DNA of 50,160 nucleotides from Sulfobacillus benefaciens. GTDB taxonomy: Bacteria; Bacillota; Sulfobacillia; Sulfobacillales; Sulfobacillaceae. The stretch's first letter is position 1; every line of letters begins with the position of its first letter. Under the pieces are notes generated by a model. That model saw only the letters and a list, made by a program, of their open reading frames with translations, had not been told where the DNA came from and did no database searches. Of the stretch, positions 27,253 to 36,462 are shown piece by piece. The stretch is from the NCBI GenBank assembly GCA_003023725.1, contig PXYT01000030.1:1-50160 (forward strand), read 5' to 3'. The translations under genes and the position numbers were made by a program.

Positions 27253-27873
27253 GTGAGTATGGTTTTGGCGGGGTTGGGAGTATGGATTTCTGCGCGCTCA
27301 CAGGAAAATCCAACCCGCTCGGCAGCTTCAGCCAACACAAACGATGTGTCAACGTCGTTGCCACCCCGGTGCCGCACCGATCAATTAACCTGGCAAGTGG
27401 CACAACGAAACGGCATCGCTGGCGGCAGCATTGTTCTTAAACGACTGCATAATATCAGCCACCAAGGCTGCTCACTCCAAGGCTCCCCGCATGTGCACAC
27501 GTTTGTGACAGCCCATCCTTCCACCGCGTTGCCCTTTCGTCAAGAGACGACCTATGCGCCACACCCGTCAGGATCCGTGGTTATCGCACCGGGCGGATGG
27601 GCCTCGTTTTACGAGATTATCCATGCCGATAATTACGACCCCACCTTGACATTACCACCTATGACCAGTCGCTGGCGTTTGCCCGGAGCGACTCAACCCA
27701 TTGCCACCGCCATCAGCCCTTCTCACACGATAACGGGCGGATATCGGATTATCACGGTGTTTGTCTCCAATATTTATTCGGGGAAGTTTCCGTCTCATAC
27801 TCCAGGAATTCAATGGAGTAACAACAGTGGTCATCCCCCGCTGCCTGCTCGTCAAAAAAAGGACCGGGAATGA
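27253..27873 (+). CDS. Exported DUF4232-like protein
   Basis: 206 aa as written from a GTG. The N-terminus (MVLAGLGVWISA) is the end of a signal or anchor segment. The mature part has the DUF4232 pattern: RCRTDQLTWQVAQRNGIAGGSIVLKRLHNIS, then GCSLQGSP, with two Cys, followed by a beta-rich region and an aromatic GGWASFYEIIH strand. Function unknown; it would face outward. The start is odd: a good AAAAGGAG site lies at about 27192 before a GTG that runs into a stop after four codons. One extra base there would join it in frame to a fuller signal peptide (NPFRRILGFLAIGSVSM). The gene may thus carry a small deletion. Confidence 0.6.
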   Translation: MSMVLAGLGVWISARSQENPTRSAASANTNDVSTSLPPRCRTDQLTWQVAQRNGIAGGSIVLKRLHNISHQGCSLQGSPHVHTFVTAHPSTALPFRQETTYAPHPSGSVVIAPGGWASFYEIIHADNYDPTLTLPPMTSRWRLPGATQPIATAISPSHTITGGYRIITVFVSNIYSGKFPSHTPGIQWSNNSGHPPLPARQKKDRE

Positions 27874-28070
27874 CATCGTATGATTCGTCGTGGAAAATAG
27901 CTCTCTTTACGACCTGAAGCTTGCTGAGCAATTCGTAGTGCTAACAGAACACCTGTAGACGAATTAACGTGGTCGGAATCAACAGGAAGCAGAAAGTCAC
28001 CCATGACACGATTACCACACTCAATTGACTACGAGCTCGTAATGCCGTATACACCATGAGAGACGACTAC

Positions 28071-28666
28071 TTATCGCTCCTCTTTCATCGCCCGTTGTAA
28101 GACGCTGACAGCGATTCGGTAATATTGGGCGGCTTGGTGGTACTTCAGGGCTGCGTGCACGGTTTATACCGCCTGAGTCAACTGCTGGGCCCGTTTGGGA
28201 TCTTTCGTAATCCGGAAACGCCCCAGGGTTTTACCTTCGCATTTCGCTTGGTCCATGCCCGTCTTGACGCGCTCTCCAATGAGATTTCTTTCCAACTGGG
28301 CATAGGCGATGGTGATGTCGTACATCATTTCACTCATCTTACTGATCCTATCCAGCCAAGCCTTTTGGTGACTCTTGATCCCCCAGTGTTTCAACTGCTC
28401 CAAGGTTTAGGCGGCGTGCAAAACCGAACGAAAGGCCCGGTCCATGCGCCACACTATAATCACGTCAATCTTCTGCAGTCGGGCATCGGACAATCAGGCG
28501 GTTCCGTGCAAACCGGGGGTTAAGGTGCATGGCGCTAGCCTGATCCACAAATTCGCTGACAGCATTCCCGTCCCGGGTTTGCGCATACTCCCGCAATAGC
28601 ATGAGTCGTGTCCGGCTTTTGGTCTTTGTCTCGGGTAGAGGCCCGAGAATAGAGGGCAATGCGCAT
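28071..28666 (-). pseudogene. Serine recombinase (resolvase family), broken
   Basis: The minus strand starts MRIALYSRASTRDKDQ at 28666, the catalytic N-terminus with the Ser nucleophile region. It shifts frame to LMLLREYAQTRDGNAVSEFVDQ (28605-28540), then to KHWGIKSHQKAWLD and YAQLERNLIGERVKTGMDQA (the long E helix), GKTLGRFRITKDPKRAQQL and QAV. A premature TAA is followed in frame by a helix-turn-helix-like tail (VHAALKYHQAAQYYRIAVSVLQRAM) ending at 28071. At least two frameshifts and one nonsense change kill it. It resembles small resolvases/IS607-type recombinases; no intact partner transposon is seen. Confidence 0.8.
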
Positions 28667-29689
28667 GGCACTCATCCCCATGTTAGGAGTCGTTTCAGTA
28701 AATTTTAGGCGGCTGGGTGCATTTTTGCACCCAGTGGCAAATTTGTACCCGATTCGAGCACCGGTAAATAGGGAGCAAGCTCGGCTGATCCGCCGGTAGC
28801 AGGAGCAGGCAGGAATTCGCAACGATAATCGGTTCAGCTCTGTAAAGTTTATAGAGGTGGTAGTTAATTCGTCCAAAATGCACGAATTAACAAGAAGCCT
28901 GGTTCTGGGAACCGGCAGGGGAATGAAGAGAAGCAACTCGTCCCTGCCGACCAAACCGTCCACACCCAACTTCACGGTGGCGGCTTTTACAGTCATCGTG
29001 ACTCATTGGTACATTGGTGTTCCCAATTTGATCGTCTATACTATGCAATCGTGCGACATTCCCTCTCTGTGCGTGTGAGGCGATTCATGAGAATCGGCAG
29101 AGATTATTGGGAATACGAGAGCGATACCCACCGCTAAACTGGGCGCAACCGGCGTGATTCTTGGTAGGAAACGCTTTTTGCGGGCGCACCTGTTTGCGTA
29201 TAAGGATGTGCTGAGGGCGCTTCGTTACGTCACTCATGAAGTGTCTATCTTTCACGGCAATTTCCAAGTGACAATTGAGGGAAGCAAGTTTTACGTCCCA
29301 AAACCAAACGGACTGGTCCGGTCCTTTACGTTGTTGCCCTTTGGCAGCTTCCGTGGGACTGGCCATTTCAGGCCCCCTCATGATACAAGTCTCTCTTGCG
29401 AAATGGCGTGAAACGAGCGGACAGTTTCCCTAAAGCAACGCCACCGACCAGAAACCCCAGAAGAAAACAGGCACCAAACAGACCAAACCAGGCCGCATTT
29501 TGATGCAGAACGTCCCCGCTCCCAGGCTGTTAACGGGACCATGAACGGGGCTAAAGCTCCATTGATCACCATGGCCACAGTAATCAAACGGCGCAGAAAC
29601 GGACATGTTCCACACGGTACACTGCGGGCCGGTACGGGAGATCTGAGACCCGGCGTGGCCGATCGCCTCGATCGCAGCATCCATGCGGA
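28667..29689. other. 1-kb gap, no supported gene
   Basis: Several short open frames on both strands (28695-28996, 29085-29411, 29378-29680) lack ribosome sites and coherent motifs. Minus-strand frames in 29430-29690 contain hydrophobic stretches that may be the remaining decayed part of the flavoprotein relic next to it. Confidence 0.3.
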
Positions 29690-29940
29690 GCAAACAAACT
29701 CTGTCGCAATAACAGAGCCTTTGCCATGACCAAAAACTGGGGGGATCTCTCAGCATCCACCCCTTGCGACTCGGCTAATTTATACCAGCGATCTGCCAGT
29801 CCCGTGCCACCTCCTACCGACTCCACGATGAGACCGCCGGAAAACTTCGTGTAGCCATCTACCACATAGAATTGACGCCGTAACGGTAAGGAAAACCGCA
29901 TGCCCTGAGACTGCATCCACCGCATGGCTTCATATGAATG
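29690..29940 (-). pseudogene. Fragment of a TcuA/fumarate-reductase-type FAD flavoprotein
   Basis: One minus-strand frame reads EAMRWMQSQGMRFSLPLRRQ, then YTKFSGGLIVESVGGGTGLADRWYKLAESQGV. This matches the middle of FAD-dependent tricarballylate dehydrogenase/fumarate-reductase-like proteins (ML-x-x-QGVRF...GGL-x-x-E-x-VGGG-x-GLVD-L). Neither the N-terminal FAD-binding GAG motif nor the C-terminal half can be found intact around it. It is a remnant next to the ureide/amide catabolic cluster and could once have been part of it. Confidence 0.45.
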
Positions 29941-30144
29941 GGAAAGTGTCTTGTTTCGCGCACATTCAGTGACGCCTTCTCCTTCTCGGTCATCCGATTT
30001 TTTAGTCCCCGTTTGCTGTCCAATGGGAATAGGGCGACTCGGGACGTTTTGAGGCGCTGGTCCAGGCTAGTCACGTCGACCCCGGCCTGACCCGCTACGA
30101 GGATCGCAAAGACGCATAAGTTGTACAGCGGCAAGCTGTTTCTA

Positions 30145-30870
30145 CTAGCGGGATCCCTGCATCAATCGACCCCAGCCCGTGATTTGGCTGGACACGCCTA
30201 GCTGTTGCAAGGCTCCCCACAACGTCATTGTCACACTGTCGACAATCGGAACGCCGAGTTCTTGCTCGAGGCTTTCAACCAAGGGGGCTCCGGGAAAATT
30301 GGTACAATAGATGCTAATCGCATCCACGTTGCGCGAGACTTCCCGCACCATATTGCGAATAGTCTCTTCGGGCACTTGGGAAAATGCCACATTGTCACAA
30401 ATGCCCAGCGCCCGCCAATGCACCACATAATACCCGGCTTGCTGATAAGTCTGGCGTATCTTCCCTGCAACATCTTCCTGATATGGCACGGCCAATCCAA
30501 TGCGCTGGGCCCCCAGGGCATCGAAAGCCTGCCATTGCAATAACGTGGTCGTTGTAGCGCGAACCCCAGTGGCCGCTGTGATACGTTGACACAGCTCTCG
30601 GTCGTGGGACTCGCCAAGCCAACCCGCCGACGTCCCGTTCCACACAATAAGGTCAACGTGGGCATCCGCTAATAACCGCGCGGCGACTAGCATTCGATCT
30701 TCCGTAAACTGGCTCAGATCCTGAGGATCTAAACTGATGCGGGTCACGGGAAGTCGAGCAAAATGGATAGACACCGGAAGTCGGACCGCCATTTGCATGG
30801 TCACCGGTTCCAGTGTGGTATTCGATGACGGTGTGATCATTCCAATTTTCGCAGTGTACAGGTTCATCAT
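30145..30870 (-). CDS. Asp/Glu racemase superfamily enzyme, arylmalonate-decarboxylase-like
   Basis: 241 aa from the ATG at 30870 (GGGGGAT upstream); an in-frame start 69 bp earlier would overlap the hydantoinase gene. The fold family includes Asp/Glu and hydantoin racemases, maleate isomerase and arylmalonate decarboxylase (AMDase). MITPSSNTTLEP (11-22) is the N-terminal substrate loop. The usual first catalytic Cys is replaced by Gly in NGTSAG (Gly79-Thr80-Ser81), while the second is kept in YCTNFPG (Cys189). AMDase of Bordetella has the same set, Gly74-Thr75-Ser76, Tyr126 and Cys188; here VPY gives Tyr130. A one-Cys decarboxylase or isomerase is therefore likelier than a two-Cys racemase. 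It is the last gene of the permease-regulator-hydantoinase run. Confidence 0.8.
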   Translation of the reverse strand: MMNLYTAKIGMITPSSNTTLEPVTMQMAVRLPVSIHFARLPVTRISLDPQDLSQFTEDRMLVAARLLADAHVDLIVWNGTSAGWLGESHDRELCQRITAATGVRATTTTLLQWQAFDALGAQRIGLAVPYQEDVAGKIRQTYQQAGYYVVHWRALGICDNVAFSQVPEETIRNMVREVSRNVDAISIYCTNFPGAPLVESLEQELGVPIVDSVTMTLWGALQQLGVSSQITGWGRLMQGSR

Positions 30871-30919
30871 AAGATCCCCCACATAGATTATAGGCCGGTC
30901 GCTGTTCCGTACCCTCTTC

Positions 30920-32332
30920 TTAAAGCACTTCCTCCCCAACCGATTTCACAAGACTCTTGTCCTGCTGTCGAACCGGTCTTCTCCGGACAAATCGCCCTTG
31001 ACCTCGGCGTCCCACAAAATCCTCGTCGTTCCACACCACACGTCCCCGGGCTATCACCAAAACCGGCATACCCCGCAATGCTAGATGGGAATACGGCAAA
31101 AAATCAGTGGCCATCGTGGTAGTGGCTGTAGGAAAGGAGCGGTCGGGATCCCAAATTACAACATCCGCATCACTTCCCGGCTGTAGTACCCCCTTTTGCG
31201 GATAGAGACCCAGCCACTGGGCCGGGCCCGTCGCTGTCACTTGCTGGAACTGATAGGCGGAGATGATGCCCGTCCGCACCCCCTGATCATAGATCAAGGG
31301 CATGCGCGTCTCGACCCCGGGCAAGCCATTGGCAATTCGCCGAAAATCGTCGCGATGGCGAAATTTTTGGCTGCGTCCAAAGCAGCAATGGTCGCTGGAA
31401 ATCAGGTCGACCGAACCACCGGCCACCCCGTTCCACAAAGCCGTCCGCTCCAGCTGGTCGCGCAGAGGCGGGGAACACACATAGAGTGCCCCATCCATGG
31501 TGTCATAGAGCGACCCATCCAGGGTGAGGTAATGCGGACAGGTTTCCGCCCCCACTCTTAATCCGGAGACCTTTCGCTGATGAATCTGCGCGAGCGCCTC
31601 TTGGCTGGAAATATGAACAAAATACGTAGGACATTGGGTCGCCTCAACCAAAGCCAAAAGGGTACTGACCGCGACCGACTCGCTGACAACTGGGCGCGAG
31701 TCGCGGTGACTCGATGCCACGGCGAGATTTTTTCCCTGCGTGGCCATATTAATTAAGTCCTGGTGTTCCGCGTGTATTACCGCCACCCCGCCCTGTTGAG
31801 CAATAATCCGCATAGCCTGGAATATTTCTCCATAATTAATCATGACGCTGCCAGGATAAGCGGAAAACATCTTAAAACTGGTAATACCCCGCCGCATGGC
31901 CTCACGGATCTGCCTTTCAATATCCCCGGAATCCAATCGACTCAGGCCCGCATGCAAGGCCACATCCACCACGCTGTCCCGAGAAATGGCCGCGATGCGT
32001 TCATCCATCATTTCTATTAAGTCCGGACCCTGCCCTTGCTCAGGAATGCAAAAATCGATAATGGTCGTGGTGCCGCCCCGTGCCGCAGCTTTAGTGCTTT
32101 CAAAAAATGTATCTTGGGTCAGATAGCCCCCCAGTTGGGTTGCCGTGTGCACGTGGGCGTCCACGCCCCCCGGAAAGACCGGGCGGCCCTCTGCGTCAAA
32201 GATCCTGTGGGCAGCCATATCCAAATTTTCGCCGACACACACGATGCGCTCCTGGGCAATACCGATATCCATCAAAACAGTCCGATCAGATAGGTACATT
32301 TCACAATTGCGCACAAGCATATCTAACTGCAT
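30920..32332 (-). CDS. Hydantoinase/dihydropyrimidinase
   Basis: 470 aa from the ATG at 32332 (GGAGGAA upstream, within the end of the GntR gene). A cyclic amidohydrolase that opens hydantoin, dihydropyrimidine or similar rings. The binuclear metal centre is complete: DAHVHT (His60, His62), the carbamylated Lys in TSFKMF (Lys154), IHAEH (His187/His190), YFVHISS (His240) and LISSDHCC (Asp314). GAETCPHYLTLD and CSPPLRDQ are further family signatures. The length is normal. The start lies 2 nt after the regulator's stop, so the two are translationally coupled. The exact substrate is unknown; D-hydantoinase, dihydropyrimidinase and related ureidases look alike at this level. Confidence 0.92.
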   Translation of the reverse strand: MQLDMLVRNCEMYLSDRTVLMDIGIAQERIVCVGENLDMAAHRIFDAEGRPVFPGGVDAHVHTATQLGGYLTQDTFFESTKAAARGGTTTIIDFCIPEQGQGPDLIEMMDERIAAISRDSVVDVALHAGLSRLDSGDIERQIREAMRRGITSFKMFSAYPGSVMINYGEIFQAMRIIAQQGGVAVIHAEHQDLINMATQGKNLAVASSHRDSRPVVSESVAVSTLLALVEATQCPTYFVHISSQEALAQIHQRKVSGLRVGAETCPHYLTLDGSLYDTMDGALYVCSPPLRDQLERTALWNGVAGGSVDLISSDHCCFGRSQKFRHRDDFRRIANGLPGVETRMPLIYDQGVRTGIISAYQFQQVTATGPAQWLGLYPQKGVLQPGSDADVVIWDPDRSFPTATTTMATDFLPYSHLALRGMPVLVIARGRVVWNDEDFVGRRGQGRFVRRRPVRQQDKSLVKSVGEEVL

Positions 32333-32334
32333 TC

Positions 32335-33033
32335 TTATTCCTCCGAACTGGTATTTATAATACGACGCAATTCGCACAAGTGGCCCTCGACCAACTGAAT
32401 GGTACCCGCCACATCCTGCCGAAGCAAAGCCGAATAAATTTCCTGATGCTCACGAATATGCTTTTCCCGATTTTGTGGCAAATACAGGGCATTCAAATTG
32501 AGTAATCGGACCAAGGGCTGGTCTTGACTCGTCATCAGTTCCTCGGTCATGCGATAGAGGATGCTATTGCCGGTACATTCGGCTAAGGTGCTGTGAAACG
32601 CCAGCCCTAAGTCCAAAAACTCCTTAACCTGCCCCGCTTGGTGCGCAGCAATACAACCCTCAATGTTTTGCGCCACCGGCGAGAGGTCGACATCCTTGGT
32701 ACAAAGCAGCTCGACGACCGCTTTTTCCAGGATTTGTCGCGTGACCAGCACTTCATCCATCGAGGCTCCTGCAAGTTGCAGCATCCCTTCCCGCGCCCCG
32801 GTGCTGTGTCTCACAAATGTTCCTTGTCCAGGATTCGTCTGAACAAATCCCAGTACTTCAAGGGCAGTCAAACCTTCGCGGACGGTGGCCCGACTGACCC
32901 CGAGCATGACCGCCAACGAGCGCTCTTGGGGCAGTTGGCTTCCCGGGGGGTATTCCCCTGACGTGATGGCTTGCAAAATTTGTTCGGCAACATGGATATA
33001 TCCTCTGGTGGTACGGATCGGACGAAATGGCAC
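32335..33033 (-). CDS. GntR-family (FadR/FCD) transcriptional regulator
   Basis: 232 aa from a GTG with GAGGAGGAG upstream. The N-terminal winged helix is standard: VAEQILQAITSGEYPPGSQLPQERSLA, MLGVSRATVREGLTALEVLGFVQTNPGQGTFV (about 14-75). Residues 90-225 form the all-helical FCD ligand-binding domain with metal-site residues in the typical D-x-x-FH, H-x-x-I pattern (LDLGLAFHSTLAECTGN, REHQEIYSALL, VEGHLCELRR). Such regulators respond to small carboxylates or pathway intermediates. It sits between the permease and the hydantoinase and probably controls the operon through the dyad at 34838-34871. Confidence 0.92.
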   Translation of the reverse strand: MPFRPIRTTRGYIHVAEQILQAITSGEYPPGSQLPQERSLAVMLGVSRATVREGLTALEVLGFVQTNPGQGTFVRHSTGAREGMLQLAGASMDEVLVTRQILEKAVVELLCTKDVDLSPVAQNIEGCIAAHQAGQVKEFLDLGLAFHSTLAECTGNSILYRMTEELMTSQDQPLVRLLNLNALYLPQNREKHIREHQEIYSALLRQDVAGTIQLVEGHLCELRRIINTSSEE

Positions 33034-33182
33034 CTGGGCTCCTCCTCAATTCATCGTTCTAGTGGCTAGGCCACACATCCAGAGTACATGAGCGCGACCG
33101 ACTCCTCAACTGACCATCGTGTCCAAGGCATCCCTACGCCGCCAGAGGGAACGGAAGCGACCCGTGTCACGGGCCGCACCGA

Positions 33183-34733
33183 TCACTTTTCTACTTCAAC
33201 CGACGACTCAAAGGCCACCAAAGCACTCTGAGATTGGGTTTTGCACACTTCGCCGCAAGATTTGTCGGTTGCACAACACACGGAACATAAGGGTGCCTCG
33301 TGGTAAGGGCAGTAAACCGAGTCACGCACCTCATATTGCGTGGCACAGGTAGCGCACTCGACGAACGAATCCGTGCCGAGGCTGGCTTCAAAATGGTCCC
33401 GTGCGGGGCTGATGTAGTACTTGCCGCGCGTCAAGGCCGCCAGCGCCACCGGCGCTACCACCCCTATCGTCAATGCCACAAATGGCGCTACGGTAAACCC
33501 CATAGGACCTGCCACCCCGAAGACCAGCAACAGCCCTGTACCCATGGCCAAGATGAGGGAGATTATGCCGACTGGATTTAAGGCATAAAGATGCGAGCGC
33601 TTGTATTCAAATTCATGGGGGCGCAAGCCCAATGCGCGGTTAATAGACATGTCGGACACAATCGTCGCAATCCACGAGACCATAAACATACCCAGTACCA
33701 CGAACACCGTTTGGATGTGCGCCAACACGTTGAGTTCCATTAAAATCGTGCTCAAGCCGACCGTTAAGACGACCCACCATTGGCGACCCGGCGCGAATTT
33801 CAAGACTCGGGCAAAGAAGTTGGAAAAGGCGAGAGAGCCGAAATATCCATTTAATATATTGACCCGCGTCTGCGTAATCATGACCATCAGCAACCCAATA
33901 AATCCCAAAGACTTGACAATAGTCAGTCCCGGGTTCGTGTTGCCAAAGGCAAAGGCAATATAGATGCCCAGGGTGGCAAAGACGAAATTTCCCAAGAAGG
34001 CTGTGATGGGACCTAGAGTCCAACCCGCCAAGGTGCGCTGTTTCGCATCCACAAATCGGGCGAGATCCCCCGACTGTGTCGCCAACGTCAGTCCCCCAAA
34101 AATGGTAGCAGCCCCTTGCAGCAACGGCGGCCCTGCGGTCGGATTGACCGGATGGCGGGGAACAAAGGTCAGCCAGGACAGATTAGACAAATGCGGGATT
34201 GCAGAACCTAACAGCAGCACTAATCCAACCATGTAAAGCGGAGTCAGAATCCACTCCAACCGGTTGATTAGGGTCACCCCATACCACGTTAAAGGGACAA
34301 AGACCAATCCAATAACCAGATAAATAAGGTACATGGGGATACCAGAAAAGTAGTAGTGAATCGGGGCGGCCATGATGTCGCCCTCAAAGGCAAAAAACAG
34401 GAGATAGTTAGCCGAATATAACAAACTGGTGACAGCGGACCCTAAAAATCCATAGCCGGAACCCCGTGTCATCAAGTCGCAATCCAGCCCGCTTTCCGCC
34501 GCTCGCGAAGCGAGATAATATCCCACAATCCCGATTGCGATCACCGCCAAGGACAGAACAATGAGCGCATCGACGGTTCCATAAGTCATAGCCAGTCCAC
34601 CCGCATAGGTTAGCCCGACCAGAGCTGTGGTTGCCCCATTGGCAGAATTGAAGATCGAATACCACGGTTTGCGAAAACTTGTCGGGACATACCGCAGGGC
34701 ATAATCTTCGACCATCTCTTGTTTTGCAGCCAT
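33183..34733 (-). CDS. NCS1-family nucleobase/hydantoin permease with Cys-rich C-terminal tail
   Basis: 516 aa, about 12 membrane helices. NCS1 features are the N-terminal amphipathic part before SIFNSANGATTALVGLTYAGGLAMTYG, a DCDLMTRGSGYGFLGS loop, and the LQGAATIFGGLTLATQSGDLARF region. These transporters carry purines, pyrimidines, allantoin or hydantoins with Na+ or H+. Unusual is the roughly 70-aa hydrophilic tail with about nine Cys, for example ECATCATQYEV and YCPYHEAPLCSVCC, laid out in CxxC/CxxH pairs like a zinc ribbon or double treble clef. The start is ATG with GAAGGGAT about 11 nt upstream. A sigma-A promoter with a dyad lies 110-150 bp before it. It is the first gene of the permease-gntR-hydantoinase-decarboxylase run. 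Confidence 0.9.
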   Translation of the reverse strand: MAAKQEMVEDYALRYVPTSFRKPWYSIFNSANGATTALVGLTYAGGLAMTYGTVDALIVLSLAVIAIGIVGYYLASRAAESGLDCDLMTRGSGYGFLGSAVTSLLYSANYLLFFAFEGDIMAAPIHYYFSGIPMYLIYLVIGLVFVPLTWYGVTLINRLEWILTPLYMVGLVLLLGSAIPHLSNLSWLTFVPRHPVNPTAGPPLLQGAATIFGGLTLATQSGDLARFVDAKQRTLAGWTLGPITAFLGNFVFATLGIYIAFAFGNTNPGLTIVKSLGFIGLLMVMITQTRVNILNGYFGSLAFSNFFARVLKFAPGRQWWVVLTVGLSTILMELNVLAHIQTVFVVLGMFMVSWIATIVSDMSINRALGLRPHEFEYKRSHLYALNPVGIISLILAMGTGLLLVFGVAGPMGFTVAPFVALTIGVVAPVALAALTRGKYYISPARDHFEASLGTDSFVECATCATQYEVRDSVYCPYHEAPLCSVCCATDKSCGEVCKTQSQSALVAFESSVEVEK

Positions 34734-34837
34734 CTGTGCTTCATCCCTTCTTACAATAATTCGACAGAATCTTGATAGCTTTTATCTCACACAGCGATTA
34801 ACCTAACACTATTTATCCAAATTCTAGTTCTTCTCTT

Positions 34838-34877
34838 ACACAATATGAATTTTATGTAACACATATTATGTTGTCAA
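34838..34877 (-). promoter_or_regulatory. Sigma-A promoter with overlapping inverted repeat ahead of the permease operon
   Basis: On the minus strand TTGACA (34877-34872), a 17-nt spacer and TAAAAT (34854-34849) form an almost ideal promoter. An inverted repeat, ACACAATATG at 34838-34847 and CATATTATGT at 34862-34871 (9 of 10 paired), brackets the -10 box. A repressor bound there would block RNA polymerase; the GntR/FCD protein of the operon is the natural candidate. The leader to the permease start is about 110 nt. Confidence 0.6.
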
Positions 34878-35010
34878 GTGGCTAGGTGGTCTGATCACCA
34901 AATAACGAAAAAAGAGTAAGGCCTCTTACAGTGGACCCTACCCAAATGTCGACGGAAATGAAAGTGCCGAAAAAAGGCTAAGACGTACTAAACCCCTTAT
35001 AGAGTCTATC

Positions 35011-36462
35011 TCACAAAGTCTTTTCCAAAATAGGCGGCCACATATTTTGCCATGGCAAAACCTGTTCAAAAAGCCGCGCGGCTTGCAATACCAATAGATC
35101 CTCTAACCGTCGGCCGATAATTTGCATCCCAACGGGCAGGCCAGACGTGGTCAATCCAACCGGAACGGAAGCCGCTGGCTGGCCCGTCATATTGATGGGA
35201 AAGGTGAATCCTTGCCACGCAGTCGGCGGCACCCGCCTGCCCGCGATAATTTCTGGGCCTTCAATTCCTAGGTCAAAGGGAGCAACCGCTGTTGTCGGGG
35301 TCAAAATTAAATCATATTGCCGCATAAAGCGCCACATCTTGTTGTTTATCGCTTTACGCGCCACGATGGCATTGGTCAGATCCTCGGCGGTCCACGGGTG
35401 GCGCAAGAACTCCAAAAGGTGGCTAGACATGGAATCCTCGTATTGTTCGGCCATCGCCCGCATTGCTTTTAAGTCGGTCTCCAACGCAATTAAAGCGGCA
35501 AAGGCATCCGCGGGATCTTCCCATCCTGGTTGGTCTTCTTCTACGATGCACCCGAGTTCCGATTCAAAAAGACGCGCCGCGTTGCTGATCATCGCGGCGA
35601 CGCCCGGATCAACCGCCAGATATCCCCAGTTCAGGGTCAGAGCCACTCTCTTGCCTTTCAGTGAATCGGAAAGCCCCCCCGTCCAATTCAAGCCGTCATG
35701 CGGCAGACTGTGGCGATCCCGATCGTCGGGGCCAGCCAGAATCGACATCATGAGTGCGGCATCCAAAACAGTTCGCGAGAGGGGCCCGACATGCTCCACG
35801 CTTTCCCAGCTTGAGAGGCCGGGATACCGTTCATCACGGCCGCTCGGATATAAGGGCACCCGCCCCATCGAGGCTTTGAATCCAAAAATCCCGCAAAAGG
35901 CGGCCGGTATGCGAATCGATCCGCCTCCATCGCTCCCTAGGGCCACAGGCCCCATCCCCGTCGCAACCGCCACGGCAGAACCGGCACTTGATCCCCCTGG
36001 CGTCATCTCCAGGTTCCAAGGGTTGCGGGTAGCCGCCGACACCGGGCTTTTGCCCTCGGCGCTATAGCCAAATTCCGAAGCGCTGGTCTTACCTAAAATA
36101 ATGGCATCGGCTTTTCGAATACGTTCCACGGACACGTCATCTTCGTCAGGCACAAAATCTTTGTAGGCCATGGAACCAGACATGGTTCGGATGCCCTGGG
36201 TTGGAATTAAGTCCTTTACCCCAATAGGAACCCCAGCCAGTGGTCCCACGTCCTCGCCGCGCATAATACGTTGCTCTAAAGCGTGGGCCTGTTGCAGGGC
36301 CCACTCCGGCACAGGTGTGCAAAATGCAAATACCAAGGGGTCTACATGTTGCATGCGGGTTATCACCGCCTGCACGACTTCAACCGGCGACACGTGGCGA
36401 TTGCGAACCTGTAACGCTAAGGTCCGCGCATCCCACTGGACCAGTTCCCGACTGAATTCCAT
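35011..36462 (-). CDS. Amidase-signature family hydrolase
   Basis: 483 aa with a strong AGGAGGG site before the ATG. It hydrolyses a C-N amide bond through a Ser-cisSer-Lys triad: Lys83 in GVPIGVKDL, Ser158 in TPGGSSAGSA and Ser182 in SDGGGSIRIPAAFCG. The last is the glycine-rich family signature. A C-terminal FTFPINMTGQPAASVP segment is typical. It resembles GatA-like and aryl-acylamidase/allophanate-hydrolase-type members, but no gatB/gatC is nearby, so a catabolic amidase is likely. It lies upstream of and parallel to the permease operon, separated by 277 bp that hold a promoter. It may deamidate or remove the carbamoyl group from the ring-opened product. Confidence 0.92.
   Translation of the reverse strand: MEFSRELVQWDARTLALQVRNRHVSPVEVVQAVITRMQHVDPLVFAFCTPVPEWALQQAHALEQRIMRGEDVGPLAGVPIGVKDLIPTQGIRTMSGSMAYKDFVPDEDDVSVERIRKADAIILGKTSASEFGYSAEGKSPVSAATRNPWNLEMTPGGSSAGSAVAVATGMGPVALGSDGGGSIRIPAAFCGIFGFKASMGRVPLYPSGRDERYPGLSSWESVEHVGPLSRTVLDAALMMSILAGPDDRDRHSLPHDGLNWTGGLSDSLKGKRVALTLNWGYLAVDPGVAAMISNAARLFESELGCIVEEDQPGWEDPADAFAALIALETDLKAMRAMAEQYEDSMSSHLLEFLRHPWTAEDLTNAIVARKAINNKMWRFMRQYDLILTPTTAVAPFDLGIEGPEIIAGRRVPPTAWQGFTFPINMTGQPAASVPVGLTTSGLPVGMQIIGRRLEDLLVLQAARLFEQVLPWQNMWPPILEKTL

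Noticed and set aside
35147-36067. 306-codon open frame on the plus strand
   Set aside because: It lies wholly antisense to the amidase gene, which has all catalytic motifs and a strong ribosome site; the plus frame has neither.
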